Positions 49,741 to 60,110 are shown, counted from the first letter of the stretch. The stretch: DNA of 64,000 nucleotides from JAQGMV01 sp963828715 (GCA_963828715.1 CAWHFX010000015.1:1-64000); one strand, 5' to 3'. Numbers and translations: made by a program. Notes: generated by a model not told the origin, from the sequence alone.

Positions 49741-52185
49741 CTAAGCCGCGACCGCGTCCTCCGGCTGCCGCTCTTTTTCGAGGGCGGCAGCGACGGCGTC
49801 ATCCACCGTATCGAGCCACACGAACTCGAGCTTCTCGCGCGCTTCCGCAGGCACTTCGTCGAACTCCTTGCGGTTGCGCTGAGGCAGCATCACACGTGTG
49901 ATGCCCGCGCGCATCGCGGCCAGCACCTTCTCCTTCACGCCACCGATCGGCAGCACCAGCCCGCGCAGACTGATCTCGCCCGTCATCGCGGTGTCGCTGC
50001 GCACCGGCCGCTGCGTGAGCAGCGACGCGAGCGCGAGGAACATCGCGACACCGGCGCTCGGCCCGTCCTTCGGCGTCGCGCCCGCGGGCACGTGCACGTG
50101 AATGTCGGACTTGTCGAGCACCGCCGGCTCGATTCCGAGCTGGGCCGCACGCGATTTCACCAGCGACAGCGCCGCCTGCGCGCTCTCCTTCATCACTTCG
50201 CCGAGCTGCCCGGTCAGGATGAGCTTTCCCGATCCGTGCATGCGCGTCGCCTCGATAAAGAGGATGTCTCCGCCCACCGGCGTCCACGCGAGCCCCGTTG
50301 CCACACCCGGCACGCTCGTGCGCATCGCGACTTCCGCCTCGAACTTCCGCGGTCCGAGAATCTCGGGGAGATCCGCCGGTTCGATCTTCGCGTGCGTGAC
50401 CACGCCTTCGGCAATTCTCACCGCAACGTGCCGCAGCACCGAACCGATCTCGCGCTCGAGGTTACGAACGCCGGCCTCACGTGTGTAATCCGTGATGATC
50501 CCGCGCAACGCTTCCTCGGTCACCTCGCACTGCTGGCGCGTGAGCCCGTTCGCCGACAACTGCCGATCGAGCAGATAGCGCTTCGCGATCTCGAGCTTCT
50601 CCTGCTCCGTGTAACCGGCGAGCTGGATGATCTCCATGCGATCGCGCAGCGGTCCCGGAATCGTGTCGAGCACGTTCGCCGTGCAGACGAACATCACCCT
50701 CGAGAGATCGTACGGCACCGCGAGATAGTTGTCGCGGAACGTCGAGTTCTGCTCCGGATCGAGCACTTCCAGCAGCGCAGAAGCCGGATCGCCATGAAAC
50801 GCGCCGCCGCCGAGCTTGTCCACCTCGTCCAGCATCATCACCGTGTGCCGGGTGCCGGCCTTGCGGATGCTCTGGATGATGTTGCCCGGCAACGCACCGA
50901 TGTACGTACGCCGGTGGCCGCGGATCTCCGCTTCGTCATGCACACCGCCCAGGCTCACGCGCACGAACTCGCGTCCGGTCGCGCGGGCGATGCTCTGGCC
51001 GAGCGAGGTCTTGCCCACGCCGGGCGGACCGACGAAACACAGGATCGGGCTCTTGCCGCTCGGGTTGAGCTTGCGCACCGCGAGATACTCGAGAATGCGC
51101 CGCTTGATCTTGTCGAGGCCGTAGTGGTCCGCATCGAGGATACGGCGCGCCTCGGCAATCTCGATCTTGTCCTGCGCGTCGTTCTTCCACGGCAGCTCGG
51201 TGAGCCACTCGAGGTACGTGCGCACCATCGAGTACTCGCCTGCCGCTTCCGGCATGCGCTCCAGCCGCTTCAACTCCTTGCGCGCCTGCTTCTCGACGTC
51301 CTCCGGCATGCCGGCTTCCGCGATGGCTTTCTCCAGCTCGGCGAGCTCGGCCTTGCCTTCGTCGTCGTCGCCCAGCTCTTTCTGGATCGCCTTCATGCGC
51401 TCGCGCAACAAATGCTCGCGACCTTGCGAATCCATCGATTCCTTGGTGCGTTCGTCGATCTCGCGCGAGAGCTTGAGCACCTCGAGCCGCTTCGACAGGT
51501 GCTCGAGGAGCTTGTCCAACCGCTCGCGCAGGTCGAACGTTTCCAGCAGCGCCTGCTTTTCTTCAGGCGTCGCATCCATGAGGCCTGCCACGAGATCGGC
51601 AAGCTGGGAAGCACCCTCGAGCTTCTGCAGCGCCGCAACCATTTCCTCCGGCACTTGCGGCAGGAGCTGGAGAATCTCGACCGAGCGCTGGCGCAAGGTG
51701 AGCGCACGCGCTTCGATCTCGGTGTCCGTGGTTTCGGTGTTCGGAATGCGCAGGACGCGCGCGACCGGGAAATCGTAGCCATCCAGGAACTGAAGAACGC
51801 GAAAGCGCTCCTCGCCCTGGGCGACAACGTGGTGAGCGCCGTCGGGACCGGTGACGTAACGAAGGACGTTCGCGGTCGTTCCGACCCAGTGGAGCTCCTC
51901 CGGTTTGGGATCGTCGATGTCGGGTTTCTGCTGCAGGAGAACGCCGACCGGTCGTTGCAGCCGAGCCGCTTCCTGCGCGGCCGCGCGCGACTTCTGCCGC
52001 CCGATGGTTATCGGCAGAACCACGCCGGGGAACAAGACCAGGTTGCGCACCGGCAGAATGATGAGCGCGTCCTCAGGCAACGGGCGCGCTTGGCGCGTGT
52101 TGCCGTCACGGGACGGCATGGCAGGCGCGTCGCCGCTCTGCGCGGCGTCCGCACGGAGAATCTGGTTGCTCGGTTCGGTGTTCAT
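49741..52185 (-). CDS. lon: ATP-dependent protease Lon
   Basis: 814 residues from the ATG at 52185. N-terminal LON domain (LPVRNLVLFPGVVLPITIGR) binds substrates; Walker A GPPGVGKT is at 386-393; EVDKLGGGAFHGDPASALLE is the Walker B/sensor region. The proteolytic dyad is Ser710 (GPSAG) and Lys753 (GGVKEK). Length matches bacterial Lon (about 800). Lon degrades damaged and regulatory proteins, including antitoxins. The hsp20 gene lies four bases upstream, so they form an operon, likely heat-inducible. Confidence 0.97.
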   Translation of the reverse strand: MNTEPSNQILRADAAQSGDAPAMPSRDGNTRQARPLPEDALIILPVRNLVLFPGVVLPITIGRQKSRAAAQEAARLQRPVGVLLQQKPDIDDPKPEELHWVGTTANVLRYVTGPDGAHHVVAQGEERFRVLQFLDGYDFPVARVLRIPNTETTDTEIEARALTLRQRSVEILQLLPQVPEEMVAALQKLEGASQLADLVAGLMDATPEEKQALLETFDLRERLDKLLEHLSKRLEVLKLSREIDERTKESMDSQGREHLLRERMKAIQKELGDDDEGKAELAELEKAIAEAGMPEDVEKQARKELKRLERMPEAAGEYSMVRTYLEWLTELPWKNDAQDKIEIAEARRILDADHYGLDKIKRRILEYLAVRKLNPSGKSPILCFVGPPGVGKTSLGQSIARATGREFVRVSLGGVHDEAEIRGHRRTYIGALPGNIIQSIRKAGTRHTVMMLDEVDKLGGGAFHGDPASALLEVLDPEQNSTFRDNYLAVPYDLSRVMFVCTANVLDTIPGPLRDRMEIIQLAGYTEQEKLEIAKRYLLDRQLSANGLTRQQCEVTEEALRGIITDYTREAGVRNLEREIGSVLRHVAVRIAEGVVTHAKIEPADLPEILGPRKFEAEVAMRTSVPGVATGLAWTPVGGDILFIEATRMHGSGKLILTGQLGEVMKESAQAALSLVKSRAAQLGIEPAVLDKSDIHVHVPAGATPKDGPSAGVAMFLALASLLTQRPVRSDTAMTGEISLRGLVLPIGGVKEKVLAAMRAGITRVMLPQRNRKEFDEVPAEAREKLEFVWLDTVDDAVAAALEKERQPEDAVAA

Positions 52186-52189
52186 GTTG

Positions 52190-52597
52190 TCAGAGGACCT
52201 TCCTCAACGTGAGTATCAGGCAGCCGTTCACAAGCTCCCGCTGCACGACGTCGAACGTGCTCGTCGGCAACGGAATGCGCCTTTCGAAGTAGCCGTACGG
52301 AATTTCCAGCCGGCGGATCGCCGCGGAATCGACGCCGAACGGAACGTCACAACTCGCGCGCACGAGGACGCCGCTCGAATCGAGCAGCACGTCCACGTTC
52401 TGAGGCGCCACGCCGGGCAGCGCCACGATGATTCTCAGTTGCTGCTCGTCTTCGAAGACGTTAACGGGCGGCTCCCAGGCGGTACGCGCGCCACGTGGCC
52501 CGCTCGGCTGGAAAAACTGCCGGTGCATGCGCTCGGCCTGCTCGAGCATGTGGCAGGCTTCCGCCCACATCCAGGCTGTCGGATCTCGCATCGTCAT
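52190..52597 (-). CDS. Hsp20-family small heat-shock protein
   Basis: 135 residues from the ATG at 52597. The alpha-crystallin domain runs from WEPPVNVFEDEQQLRIIVAL to the end: LPGVAPQNVDVLLDSSGVLV and FERRIPLPTSTFDV are its strands, and VNGCLILTLRK stands in place of the usual ADGVLTLRLPK end. The C-terminal IxI motif is missing, so oligomers may differ. It is co-transcribed with lon, a sensible holdase-protease pairing. Confidence 0.92.
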   Translation of the reverse strand: MTMRDPTAWMWAEACHMLEQAERMHRQFFQPSGPRGARTAWEPPVNVFEDEQQLRIIVALPGVAPQNVDVLLDSSGVLVRASCDVPFGVDSAAIRRLEIPYGYFERRIPLPTSTFDVVQRELVNGCLILTLRKVL

Positions 52598-52719
52598 GGT
52601 TGTCAGTTGTTAACCGAAAAACGAACCCGGCGGCCGGGCTCTCCGGCACCGGGTTACGCGACATAGGGAATATGGGGGTCTCTGCGGCGATTTAAAGCAA
52701 TCGGCAGACCCTCGGGCTA

Positions 52720-52739
52720 AGTGTTAGCGCTGTAACACT
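52720..52739. promoter_or_regulatory. Perfect 7+7-bp palindrome, candidate operator or terminator stem
   Basis: AGTGTTAGCGCTGTAACACT is a perfect inverted repeat with a six-base loop between the hsp20 start and the end of the dehydrogenase gene, whose stop codon it overlaps. There is no T-run after it on either strand. It could be an operator of hsp20-lon or an RNA hairpin at the end of the dehydrogenase message. Confidence 0.45.
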
Positions 52740-53616
52740 ATTTTTGGACGAATCGCGCAGGCAGCGCGGATACGTCTCTCTCGCCGAGCCCTTCTCGCGC
52801 GGCTTCGTCGAAGCACGCGAGCGCGCACTCCGACACCGGCAGGGCCGCACCGAGCGCATGCGCTTCCTCGATCATCGTGCGCAGATCCTTGCGGGTGGAG
52901 TCGACATCGAAGGTCACCGGTGAGACGTCCCTGCCGTTGAGAGCCGCGGCGAGCGCCGGCCCGCGTGTCTTCAGCACATTGGGGCCGCCGGACGTATCTG
53001 CAAGTATGTCCATGACGCGCGCCGGGTCGAGTCCCAGCGATTTGCTGATATAGAGCGCTTCACCCAGCGCCTGCCAGTACACGTGCAGCGGCAGATTGAT
53101 CGTGAGCTTCATGCGCGCCCCGCCGCCAACCGGACCGACGTGCTCCACACGCCGGCAAAGCTGGTCGAGCACGGCGCGCGCACGCGACACGTCGGACGCC
53201 TCGCCGCCGATGAAGCCGAAGAGCTTTCCGTCGCGTGCCGGTCCGGTCGAGCCGCCAACGGGACAATCCACGAGCGACGCCCCTCTGGCGCGCACGGCGC
53301 GGGCAAGCCCCTCCTGCACCTGCGGTCTGACCGTGCTCATCTCGACGAACAGCTTGCCTTTGACCTCGCCCGTCAGCAGCCCGTGCTCTCCGCGGTACGC
53401 CGACTCGATCGCGGCCGCGTCGGTCACGATGCTCAACACGATATCGGAGCTCTCGGCCAGCTCGCGTGCCGTCGGCGCCACTTTCGCGCCCGCCTCCGCG
53501 AGCGGCCTGGTCTTCGCCGGCGTGCGGTTCCACACCATCACCTCGCGACCGAGGCTCATCAGTCGCAGGGCCATGGCTGCCCCCATCCTGCCGGTGCCGG
53601 CGATTCCGATTTTCAC
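52738..53616 (-). CDS. NAD(P)-dependent beta-hydroxyacid dehydrogenase family protein
   Basis: 292 residues from the ATG at 53616. MKIGIAGTGRMGAAMALRLM is the dinucleotide-binding motif; VDCPVGGSTGPARDGKLFGF is the substrate-binding signature; GGGARMKLTINLPLHVYWQA holds the catalytic lysine region. It is a paralogue of the gene at 36605 but diverged. It would act on a small beta-hydroxyacid or semialdehyde. It is divergent from the CocE hydrolase gene at 53688, with a short shared promoter region. Confidence 0.93.
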   Translation of the reverse strand: MKIGIAGTGRMGAAMALRLMSLGREVMVWNRTPAKTRPLAEAGAKVAPTARELAESSDIVLSIVTDAAAIESAYRGEHGLLTGEVKGKLFVEMSTVRPQVQEGLARAVRARGASLVDCPVGGSTGPARDGKLFGFIGGEASDVSRARAVLDQLCRRVEHVGPVGGGARMKLTINLPLHVYWQALGEALYISKSLGLDPARVMDILADTSGGPNVLKTRGPALAAALNGRDVSPVTFDVDSTRKDLRTMIEEAHALGAALPVSECALACFDEAAREGLGERDVSALPARFVQK

Positions 53617-53687
53617 TGCGCTCTCCCTGGCTGCGATTCAGAGCACGTTAATATAGCAAGGCTGGGAATCCGGAGAACGAGGAATCG

Positions 53688-55436
53688 ATGAGCAGCGAAG
53701 TGCGCGACGGCATGCGCATCGAATGGGATGTGCCGATCACGATGGACGACGGCGTGGTTCTGCGCGCGGACGTGTTTCGCCCGGTGAACGACGGGCACTA
53801 TCCGGTGCTCCTGAGTTACGGTCCGTACGCGAAAGGCCTCGCCTTTCAGGACGGCTATCCGAGCGCATGGCAGCGCATGATCGCGGAACATCCGGATGTC
53901 GCATACGGGTCGACCAACAAATACCAGAACTGGGAAGTCGTGGATCCCGAGAAATGGGTGCCCGATGGCTACGCATGCGTACGTGTCGATTCACGCGGCG
54001 CCGGACGCTCGCCCGGGATCATCGATCCGTTCTCGCCGCGCGAGACGCGCGATTTCTACGAGTGCATCGAATGGGCCGGCACTCAGGAGTGGTCGAACGG
54101 CAAGGTCGGACTGAACGGCATCTCGTACTACGGCATCAACCAGTGGCACGTCGCGTCGCTCAAGCCGCCGCATCTCGCTGCCATGTGCGTATGGGAAGGC
54201 GCGGCCGACTGGTATCGCGACATGACGCATCATGGCGGAATCCTCAGCACGTTCTGGACGAACTGGTTCGACATGCAGGTGAAGAGCGTGCAGTACGGAC
54301 TGGGCGAGCGCGGCGGCGTGAGCCGCGTCACGAAACAACTCGTATGCGGCGACGAAACGCTGAGCGACAAGGAGCTTGCGGCAAAACGCTGCGACTTCGG
54401 AGACGAGATTCTCGCCCACCCGCTCGACGACGAATATCACCGCGCGCGGTCGGCTGTCTGGGAGAGGATCGAGGTGCCATTCCTCTCGACCGCGAACTGG
54501 GGCGGACAGGGGCTGCATCCGCGCGGGAATTTCGAAGCGTTCATGCGCGCCGCGTCGAAGGGAAAATGGCTGGAAGCGCACGGCCTCGAACACTGGACGC
54601 ATTTCTACACCGACTACGGAATCCGGCTGCAGAAGCGCTTCTTCGCCTACCACCTCAAGGGACACTCGAACGGATGGGAAGGACAGCCGCGCGTGCAACT
54701 GCAGGTGAGGCACATCGACGAGGCGGGCATCGGCGCGCGCTTCGTCGAGCGACATGAAAACGAGTGGCCGCTCGCGCGCACGCGCTGGACCCGGTTCTTC
54801 CTCGATCCCGCGGGCACGTTGAATCGCGTGCCGCCGACCGGCGCACAGGGCGTGACGTTCGAAGCGCTGGGCGAAGGGCTGACGTTCGTGTCGCGGCCGC
54901 TCGAGGCGGAGACCGAAATCACGGGCCCGCTCGCGGCACGCCTCTTCGTTTCTTCGTCGACAGCCGATGCCGATCTCTTCGTGATCTTTCGCGTCTTCAC
55001 GCCCGACCTGCGTGAAGTCGTGTTCATGGGCGCGATCGATCCGCATACGCCTGTTGCCCAGGGCTGGCTGCGCGCGTCGCATCGCAAGCTCGACCCGAAG
55101 CTTTCGACACCCTGGCGTCCGTACCATGCGCACGATCGCAAGGAGCCGCTGCGTTCCGGCGAAATCGTCCCGCTCGACATCGAGTTGTGGCCGACCAGCA
55201 TCGTGGTCCCGGCCGGCTATCGGCTGGCGCTCACAGTGCGCGGACGCGATTACGAATATGCCAAATCGACTGGTGCCCGGCTCTCGAACTTCAAGAACGA
55301 GCTGCGCGGATGCGGCCCCTTCCTGCATGACGATCCGCGCGATCGGCCCAGGGCCGTCTTTGGTGGCCGCACGACGTTGCATACAGGTCCGCAGCACCCC
55401 GCATACGTCATGCTGCCGGTGATCCCGCAGCGCTGA
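53688..55436 (+). CDS. CocE/NonD-family serine hydrolase
   Basis: 582 residues from ATG 53688. MRIEWDVPITMDDGVVLRAD and DVFRPVNDGHYPVLLSYGPY open the hydrolase; RVDSRGAGRSPG and LNGISYYGINQW (nucleophile Ser in GISY) are the core motifs, HGLEHWTHFYTDYG the His region. The C-terminal jelly-roll (VSSSTADADLFVIFRVFTPD) is present. It shares the GWLRASHRKLD and PYHAHD motifs with the hydrolase at 33647, so the two are paralogues. Ester or amide substrate unknown. The GST-like gene follows 14 bp later. Confidence 0.93.
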   Translation: MSSEVRDGMRIEWDVPITMDDGVVLRADVFRPVNDGHYPVLLSYGPYAKGLAFQDGYPSAWQRMIAEHPDVAYGSTNKYQNWEVVDPEKWVPDGYACVRVDSRGAGRSPGIIDPFSPRETRDFYECIEWAGTQEWSNGKVGLNGISYYGINQWHVASLKPPHLAAMCVWEGAADWYRDMTHHGGILSTFWTNWFDMQVKSVQYGLGERGGVSRVTKQLVCGDETLSDKELAAKRCDFGDEILAHPLDDEYHRARSAVWERIEVPFLSTANWGGQGLHPRGNFEAFMRAASKGKWLEAHGLEHWTHFYTDYGIRLQKRFFAYHLKGHSNGWEGQPRVQLQVRHIDEAGIGARFVERHENEWPLARTRWTRFFLDPAGTLNRVPPTGAQGVTFEALGEGLTFVSRPLEAETEITGPLAARLFVSSSTADADLFVIFRVFTPDLREVVFMGAIDPHTPVAQGWLRASHRKLDPKLSTPWRPYHAHDRKEPLRSGEIVPLDIELWPTSIVVPAGYRLALTVRGRDYEYAKSTGARLSNFKNELRGCGPFLHDDPRDRPRAVFGGRTTLHTGPQHPAYVMLPVIPQR

Positions 55437-55450
55437 AGAGAGGACATTCC

Positions 55451-56116
55451 ATGTTGAAGCTTTACGGCTTCTGGCGTTCCCTTGCATCCTGCCGCGTGCG
55501 TATCGCGCTCAACCTGAAAGGCATCGCGTTCGAGGAAACCTCGATCAACCTGATGAAAGGGGAGCAGCACGCCGACAGCTACAAGGCGATCAACCCCGAG
55601 GCCGTGGTGCCTTCGCTCATCATCGACGACGATCCGCCTCTCTTCCAGTCGCTCGCGATCATCGAATATATCGACGAAACACATCCCGCACCGCCGCTCC
55701 TGCCGCGGGACCCGCGGGCGCGGGCGCGTGTGCGCGGCATCGCGCAGATCATCGCCGCCGATACGCATCCCCTGATCGTTCCGCGCGTCCGCGATTTCCT
55801 GGAAAAGGACTTCGGCCTCGACGAACCCAAGCGCATGCAGTGGATCAAGAACTGGTCCACGAAGGGACTGCAGGCCGTTGAGGCTCAGCTCGCGCGCGAC
55901 CCGCAGACGGCGCGGTTCTGCCACGGCACGGCGCCGACGCTCGCCGATATCTGCGTCGTCTCGCAGGTGTTCGGCGCGCAGTTGTTCGGGTTCGACACGT
56001 CCGGCGTGCCGACTGTGATGCGCGTGTTCGAGGAGTGTATGAAGATCGACGCGTTCGAGCGGGCGCAGCCGCTGAAGCAGCCCGGAGCGCCTGCGCCCTC
56101 GGGCGCGGGCCGGTAA
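55451..56116 (+). CDS. maiA: Maleylacetoacetate isomerase (GST zeta family)
   Basis: 221 residues from ATG 55451. MLKLYGFWRSLASCRVRIAL is the zeta-GST signature (normally SSxxxRVRIAL, catalytic Ser); KAINPEAVVPSLIIDDD and LFQSLAIIEYIDETHP are the glutathione-binding part, and FCHGTAPTLADICVVSQVFG the C-terminal domain. It isomerises maleylacetoacetate to fumarylacetoacetate in tyrosine/homogentisate and gentisate breakdown, using glutathione. One serine of the signature is present as RSLAS. It is probably co-transcribed with the hydrolase upstream. Confidence 0.92.
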   Translation: MLKLYGFWRSLASCRVRIALNLKGIAFEETSINLMKGEQHADSYKAINPEAVVPSLIIDDDPPLFQSLAIIEYIDETHPAPPLLPRDPRARARVRGIAQIIAADTHPLIVPRVRDFLEKDFGLDEPKRMQWIKNWSTKGLQAVEAQLARDPQTARFCHGTAPTLADICVVSQVFGAQLFGFDTSGVPTVMRVFEECMKIDAFERAQPLKQPGAPAPSGAGR

Positions 56117-56167
56117 ACGAACAGAGGGAAACCAATGGTTTCCCTCCGTAACCTCCTTTCCTTTCGT
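56117..56167. repeat. Partial inverted copy of the 49303 repeat family
   Basis: The reverse strand reads GGAAAGGAGGTTACGGAGGG then GTTTCCCTCTGTTCG, matching the core of the repeat at 36471 and 49303. It lies between maiA and the sigma factor gene and can itself fold (AGGGAAACC/GGTTTCCCT). Confidence 0.8.
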
Positions 56168-56168
56168 T

Positions 56169-57413
56169 ATGCGGCACAGCACTGCTCACAACGGCGATAC
56201 CGTCGAATCGATCTACCGCACCGAGTCGCGGCGCGTGCTCGCGACCCTCATTCGTCTTCTCGGCAGCTTCGATCTTGCCGAGGAAGCGCTGCACGATGCG
56301 TTCACGGCGGCGGTGGAACAATGGGACAAGGAAGGCGTTCCGGCGAACCCGCGTGCATGGCTCGTGTCGGCGGGCCGCTTCAAGGCCATCGACAAGATCC
56401 GGCGTCGCGCCCGCTTCGACGAATCGATTGCGGAAATCGCACGCGGGCTCGACGAGGACGCGGAGATTGCACCGGAGTCGGACGAAGATCACGTCGAAGA
56501 CGATCGCCTTCGGCTCATCTTCACGTGCTGTCATCCGGCGCTGCAGCCTGACGCGCAGGTTGCGCTCACGCTGCGCGAAGTGTGCGGTCTTGCGACCGAA
56601 GAAATCGCACGTGCATTCCTCGCCTCGCCCACCACCATCGCCCAGCGCATCGTGCGCGCGAAGGCGAAGATCCGGGACGCGCGCATTCCGTACAAGGTGC
56701 CTTCACGAGAAGAACTGCCGGAGCGGCTCGATGCCGTGCTGCGGGTCGTCTATCTCGTCTTCAACGAGGGCTACTACGCGAGCTCGGGCGCCGCCCTCAC
56801 CCGCCACGATCTGTCGGGGGAAGCGATCCGACTGGGCAGACTGATCGTCGAGCTCTTGCCGGAACCGGAGGCGATCGGTCTCCTCGCGCTCATGCTGCTC
56901 CAGGAATCGCGGCGTGCGGCGCGCACGACGGCTGCCGGTGACGTCGTGCTGCTCGAGGATCAGGACCGTTCGCTCTGGAGCGAGGAGCAGATCGCGGAGG
57001 GGCTGAAGCTCGTGCAGCAGGCGCTCGCAACCCGGCAGTCGGGCTTCTATACGGTTCAGGCCGCCATCGCGGCCGTTCACGCACAGGCGCGTACCGCGGC
57101 AGAAACCGATTGGCGGCAGATCGTCGGACTCTACGATCTGCTGGCGCAGATCAGTCCCTCGCCGGTGGTCGAGCTCAATCGGGCCGTGGCCGTGGCGATG
57201 CGTGACGGTCCGGCGGCGGGCATTCCTCTGATCGATGCGCTGCTTACGGCGGGCGACCTCGGCAACTATCACCTTGCGCATGCCGCACGCGCCGATCTTT
57301 ATCGCCGGCTCGGGCAGTCCGCTGAAGCTCGCGCCTCGTACGAGCGCGCATTCGAGCTGGCTCAGCAGGAGCCGGAACGGCGGTTTCTGCAGAAGCGGCT
57401 CGCAGAACTTTGA
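56169..57413 (+). CDS. ECF42-type RNA polymerase sigma factor with DUF6596 extension
   Basis: 414 residues from ATG 56169. Region 2 is SIYRTESRRVLATLIRLLGS and LAEEALHDAFTAAVEQW; region 4 follows from EVCGLATEEIARAFLASPTT (HTH). From about residue 190 the C-terminal extension (RVVYLVFNEGYYASSGAALT, then TPR-like helices to the end) is diagnostic of the ECF42 group. These sigma factors have no anti-sigma partner and are usually next to DGPF/YCII genes, three of which lie downstream here. They probably direct transcription of those genes. Confidence 0.94.
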   Translation: MRHSTAHNGDTVESIYRTESRRVLATLIRLLGSFDLAEEALHDAFTAAVEQWDKEGVPANPRAWLVSAGRFKAIDKIRRRARFDESIAEIARGLDEDAEIAPESDEDHVEDDRLRLIFTCCHPALQPDAQVALTLREVCGLATEEIARAFLASPTTIAQRIVRAKAKIRDARIPYKVPSREELPERLDAVLRVVYLVFNEGYYASSGAALTRHDLSGEAIRLGRLIVELLPEPEAIGLLALMLLQESRRAARTTAAGDVVLLEDQDRSLWSEEQIAEGLKLVQQALATRQSGFYTVQAAIAAVHAQARTAAETDWRQIVGLYDLLAQISPSPVVELNRAVAVAMRDGPAAGIPLIDALLTAGDLGNYHLAHAARADLYRRLGQSAEARASYERAFELAQQEPERRFLQKRLAEL

Positions 57414-57737
57414 GCACATTACGACGGGCAGCGGCATCGCCTAATCGTGCTACAGGTTTCCGCGACTACCGGATAGGCGCGCCCTGGCTTCCGGCGAGAG
57501 ATCTTGGCGCGAACTAACCGGAAGCGCACTTGGCCGGAAGCCTTGGGCCAACGGGCCGACAAGGCGCGGCAGGATGAACGATCGATGCCTGGCCACGTGG
57601 CGAGCGAAACATATTCCAAAGTGGCGGACTCGTCTTCCCACGATGCAACTGCTGCTGGATTTCGGAGCCCGGCCTGTCGATTTCGGTAACTGCCGATCGA
57701 CTACGCTTTACAGGAAGACTGAAATGGAGGGGATGTG
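57414..57737. other. Intergenic, nothing supported
   Basis: Open frames in this 320-bp stretch are shadows. A GGAGGGGATGTG just before 57738 is the ribosome site of the next gene. A promoter for the MoaD-like gene is expected here but none is evident. Confidence 0.5.
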
Positions 57738-58029
57738 ATGGCGCGGGTGGTGTTCACCTCGCATTTGCAGCGCCACGTGGCGTGCCCGGAAAGTGATGTG
57801 AGCGGTGCAACCGTGGCACAGGCGCTGGCTGCGGTGTTCCAGCAGTCGCCACAAGTGCGTGATTACGTGCTGGACGAGCAGGGCCATGTGCGCCGGCACG
57901 TGCATATCTATGTGGACGGCCGGCGCATTTCGGACCGCGAGCGGCTTTCCGATGACCGTGCGGCCGAGCAGCCAGATTGTACATCCTTCAGGCGCTTTCC
58001 GGCGCGCTGATCAGAAACCAGGAGACGAA

Positions 58030-58032
<3 letters not shown>
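57738..58032 (+). pseudogene. MoaD/ThiS-family small protein, C-terminus frameshifted
   Basis: From ATG 57738: ARVVFTSHLQRHVACPESDV and DEQGHVRRHVHIYVDGRRIS are typical of MoaD-like ubiquitin-fold proteins. The frame runs on to 58010 with an odd tail, but other frames give VRPSSQI and then YILQALSGA, the normal end; the true stop would be the TGA at 58032, overlapping the next gene's ATG. MoaD-like proteins end in GG for sulfur transfer; here the end reads SGALIRNQETK in the best frame, so function is uncertain. Confidence 0.72.
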
Positions 58033-59118
<1,086 letters not shown>

Positions 59119-59248
59119 AACGGAGTGGCACGCCTGTTGACCGAAGGCGGTCTGACGCATTTGAGGTCGTGCTGTCGATTTCCGCTACCGCCGAACGACT
59201 ATAGGGTGAGAACGGGTCCGATCCGTTGTCGAGTCGGAGTCGACACAC

Positions 59249-59626
59249 ATGAAATATCTTTGCCTTGCCTATTACGACGGAAAGAAATTCGACGCACTCT
59301 CGAAAGAGGAACTGCAGGCGCTCACGAGTCAGTGTCCGGCGCACGACGAAGAGCTGCGCCGGAGCGGTCACCTGCTCCTGCAAGCCTCGCTCGGCGCGAT
59401 CGAGGCGACCACGACGATCCGCCCGCGTAACGGCAAACCGTGGATCACGGACGGGCCCTTCACCGAAACGAAGGAACAGGTCGGCGGCTTCTTCATGATC
59501 GAGGCGCGGGATCTGAACGAGGCGATCCGTGTCGCGTCGAAACATCCGGCGGCACTGCTGGGCGAGCACGTCGGCTGGGCAATCGAAGTGCGGCCGATCG
59601 AGTCTTTCGAAGAACACCCGCAATAG
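59249..59626 (+). CDS. DGPF/YCII-domain protein
   Basis: 125 residues from ATG 59249. MKYLCLAYYDGKKFDALSKE and ITDGPFTETKEQVGGFFMIE contain the DGPF motif that names this branch of the YCII family. The VGWAIEVRPIE end is standard. These small proteins are usually genomic partners of ECF sigma factors (here at 56169). Activity is unknown. Confidence 0.93.
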   Translation: MKYLCLAYYDGKKFDALSKEELQALTSQCPAHDEELRRSGHLLLQASLGAIEATTTIRPRNGKPWITDGPFTETKEQVGGFFMIEARDLNEAIRVASKHPAALLGEHVGWAIEVRPIESFEEHPQ

Positions 59627-59669
59627 CGGACTTTCCTTCTGGAACGCACTCATTCACAGGAGATGCAGA

Positions 59670-60086
59670 ATGCGCTTCATGGTCATCGTAAAAGCGACGA
59701 AGGACAGCGAAGCCGGCGTGATGCCGGACGATAAACTCCTCGCCGAGATGGCGACCTTTCACGAAGAGCTTCAGAAAGCCGGCGTCCTGCGCGACGCGTC
59801 CGGGCTCAAGCCCACACGCCATGGATGGCGAATCCGGTATGCGGGTGACAAGCGTAGCGTGATCGATGGCCCGTTCGCGGAGACCAAGGAGCTCGTGGCG
59901 GGTTACACGATGATCGAGGTGAACTCGCGTGAAGAGGCGCTGGAGTGGACGAAGCGCTTCCCGAATCCCTCGCTCGATAACGGGGAAGCGGAAATCGAGG
60001 TCCGGCCACTGTTCGAGCTCGAGGACTTCGAGCCGAGCACGGAGATCGATCGCTTCCGCGAAATGGAAAAAGCGCGCACGAAGTAG
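59670..60086 (+). CDS. DGPF/YCII-domain protein
   Basis: 138 residues from ATG 59670 with AGGAGAT upstream. MRFMVIVKATKDSEAGVMPD and VIDGPFAETKELVAGYTMIE show the DGPF motif; AEIEVRPLFELEDFEP closes it. It is the second of three YCII paralogues in tandem, same strand and close spacing, likely one operon controlled by the upstream ECF42 sigma factor. Confidence 0.93.
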   Translation: MRFMVIVKATKDSEAGVMPDDKLLAEMATFHEELQKAGVLRDASGLKPTRHGWRIRYAGDKRSVIDGPFAETKELVAGYTMIEVNSREEALEWTKRFPNPSLDNGEAEIEVRPLFELEDFEPSTEIDRFREMEKARTK

Positions 60087-60110
60087 CACCCGACATCTGA
60101 AAGGAACGAC

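Noticed and set aside
50092..52212. 706-codon open frame on the + strand
   Set aside because: It is antisense to lon over its whole length; the translation is Arg/His-rich and without domains, while lon on the other strand is complete.
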